DNA of 64,000 bases, taken from positions 310,001 through 374,000 of the forward strand of contig NZ_JBLBVL010000001.1 of NCBI RefSeq assembly GCF_047250365.1. The letters run 5' to 3'. The translations under genes and the position numbers were made by a program. The stretch is from Thaumasiovibrio sp047250365. GTDB lineage: Bacteria; Pseudomonadota; Gammaproteobacteria; Enterobacterales; Vibrionaceae. Below are positions 63,158 to 64,000 of the stretch, piece by piece. Below the pieces are notes generated by a model. That model searched no databases. It saw only the letters and a list, made by a program, of their open reading frames with translations, and was not told where the DNA came from. The first letter of the stretch is position 1. Each line of letters begins with the position of its first letter.

Positions 63158-64000
63158 TGCTCTCTCCTTTTATAAAACCACATAACCATTGAGTAACGAG
63201 TAACTCTCTATTTAATCCACTGCTTTGTAGTAACTGACTTTGCAATGTTTGAAGCTTTGCCAGTTGAGAAAGCAGCTGCTCGGCGTTACAGTGTGACGCC
63301 AAGCGTTGAGCCGACATATACCGGTGCTGGTAAACACACAACGATACCTCAACCCCTTGTTGATGCTTTAACGCATCAAGCAATAACATCTGCAACCAAT
63401 ACAAACCATCATCCCCAGCTTTTACTAATAGCTCGGCATTCCTGTTTAATCCCAGGTAAGGAGGCTGTACTAAATCGGTAAACGCACCAACCAGTTCATC
63501 AAGCAACGGTAAGTACCCAGCATCAAGCTTAGCCACGATACCTAAAGGGGACTGCTGATAGAGATGTAAAAAATCCGCATCAACCACTCTCTGTGACTGT
63601 TTTAACCACTGCGTGACCTCTTCAGCGCTGATGTAAGGCTGCCGCCACTGGCTACAACGACTAATAATCGTTGGCAGCACACCATCAACACCATTCGCGG
63701 TTAACAGATAATGGCACCCTTGTGGTGGCTCCTCAAGGGTCTTCAGTAAGGCATTTGCCGCCGCTTCACCCAACAATTGTGCATCGCGAATCTCGATAAT
63801 ACGGTGACCGCCCAGTTGCGATGTTTCTACCGCCCATCGATTGGCTTGTCGGATGGCATCTACCGTAATTTTCTTGCCTTCTTCTGCCTCTACACAATGA
63901 TAGTCTGGATGCGTTTGTGCTGCATATAAGCGGCAGCTGTGGCATTGACCACAGGCATCATCATCTAAATTCTGACACAACAGCGCACGGCTCAATGCAC
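63147..64000 (-). CDS. holB: DNA polymerase III delta prime subunit (5' end cut by window edge)
   Basis: At least 284 codons in frame to the window end. Visible: a four-cysteine zinc module (C-x7-C-x2-C-x2-C, ACGQCHSC), then DAIRQANRW, the EIRDAQLLGEAAANALLKTLEEPP sensor/Walker B region and TIISRCSQ. The C-terminal domain follows. The P-loop region lies outside the window, so start and full length are unknown. Clamp-loader subunit of the replicase. Confidence 0.95.
   Translation of the reverse strand, partial: ALSRALLCQNLDDDACGQCHSCRLYAAQTHPDYHCVEAEEGKKITVDAIRQANRWAVETSQLGGHRIIEIRDAQLLGEAAANALLKTLEEPPQGCHYLLTANGVDGVLPTIISRCSQWRQPYISAEEVTQWLKQSQRVVDADFLHLYQQSPLGIVAKLDAGYLPLLDELVGAFTDLVQPPYLGLNRNAELLVKAGDDGLYWLQMLLLDALKHQQGVEVSLCVYQHRYMSAQRLASHCNAEQLLSQLAKLQTLQSQLLQSSGLNRELLVTQWLCGFIKGESSVS

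Noticed and set aside
1..64000. CRISPR arrays, rRNA genes and insertion sequences
   Set aside because: I saw no regularly spaced short repeats, no rRNA-like sequence and no transposase; the only long repeat pair is the 185-bp one at 29.5/30.2 kb.

Overview
The window is a gamma-proteobacterial chromosome segment, most likely from the Vibrionaceae. The evidence is the gene set and order (ruvAB-cydABX-ybgE close to tolQRA; asnS-aspC-gloC-ldtD-mukBEF-cmoM-elyC; holB-ycfH-ptsG), a ToxR/ToxS-like pair, TfoX, Mlc and moderate GC. No plasmid or intact phage is present.

Layout. 0-2 kb: tolQ-tolR-tolA on the minus strand (tolA runs off the left edge). 2-17 kb: an accessory block that separates tolQ from the cyd operon. 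It holds two outer-membrane barrel genes, a tolC-like/MFP/RND efflux operon, a cold-shock-like gene, a winged-helix protein, an operon coding for an AT-hook-like protein plus a ToxR/ToxS-like pair, an orphan gene, an OprB-like porin and a beaten-down serine-hydrolase pseudogene. 17-22.3 kb: ybgE, cydX, cydB, cydA (with an FNR box) and ruvB, ruvA (with a LexA-like box). 22.4-26 kb: crotonase, YehS-like protein, a secreted alpha/beta hydrolase with a divergent LysR regulator. 26-30.4 kb: an AT-rich, island-like stretch ending at tRNA-Ser(GGA), with a methyltransferase, a three-part HNH nuclease and a phage-tail remnant between 185-bp direct repeats. 30.7-36.5 kb: alaE, then biotin genes bioBFCD and divergent bioA around a BirA operator. 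36.5-44.3 kb: LON-domain protein, mlc, asnS, aspC, small conserved genes, gloC. 44.3-56.8 kb: ldtD, a Sel1-repeat protein, a DUF4382 lipoprotein, mukB-mukE-mukF-cmoM and elyC. 56.9-64 kb: tfoX, a second LON-domain protein, an HDOD protein, lysO, ptsG, ycfH and the 3' part of holB.

How they work together. Much of the window serves the envelope (Tol-Pal, efflux, porins, LdtD, ElyC), respiration at low oxygen (cyd), DNA maintenance (ruvAB, mukBEF, holB) and biotin synthesis. mlc and its classic target ptsG are both present, with a CRP-like site in front of mlc. The most novel material is the AT-hook/ToxRS-like operon in the accessory block and the tRNA-Ser island with its HNH nuclease.
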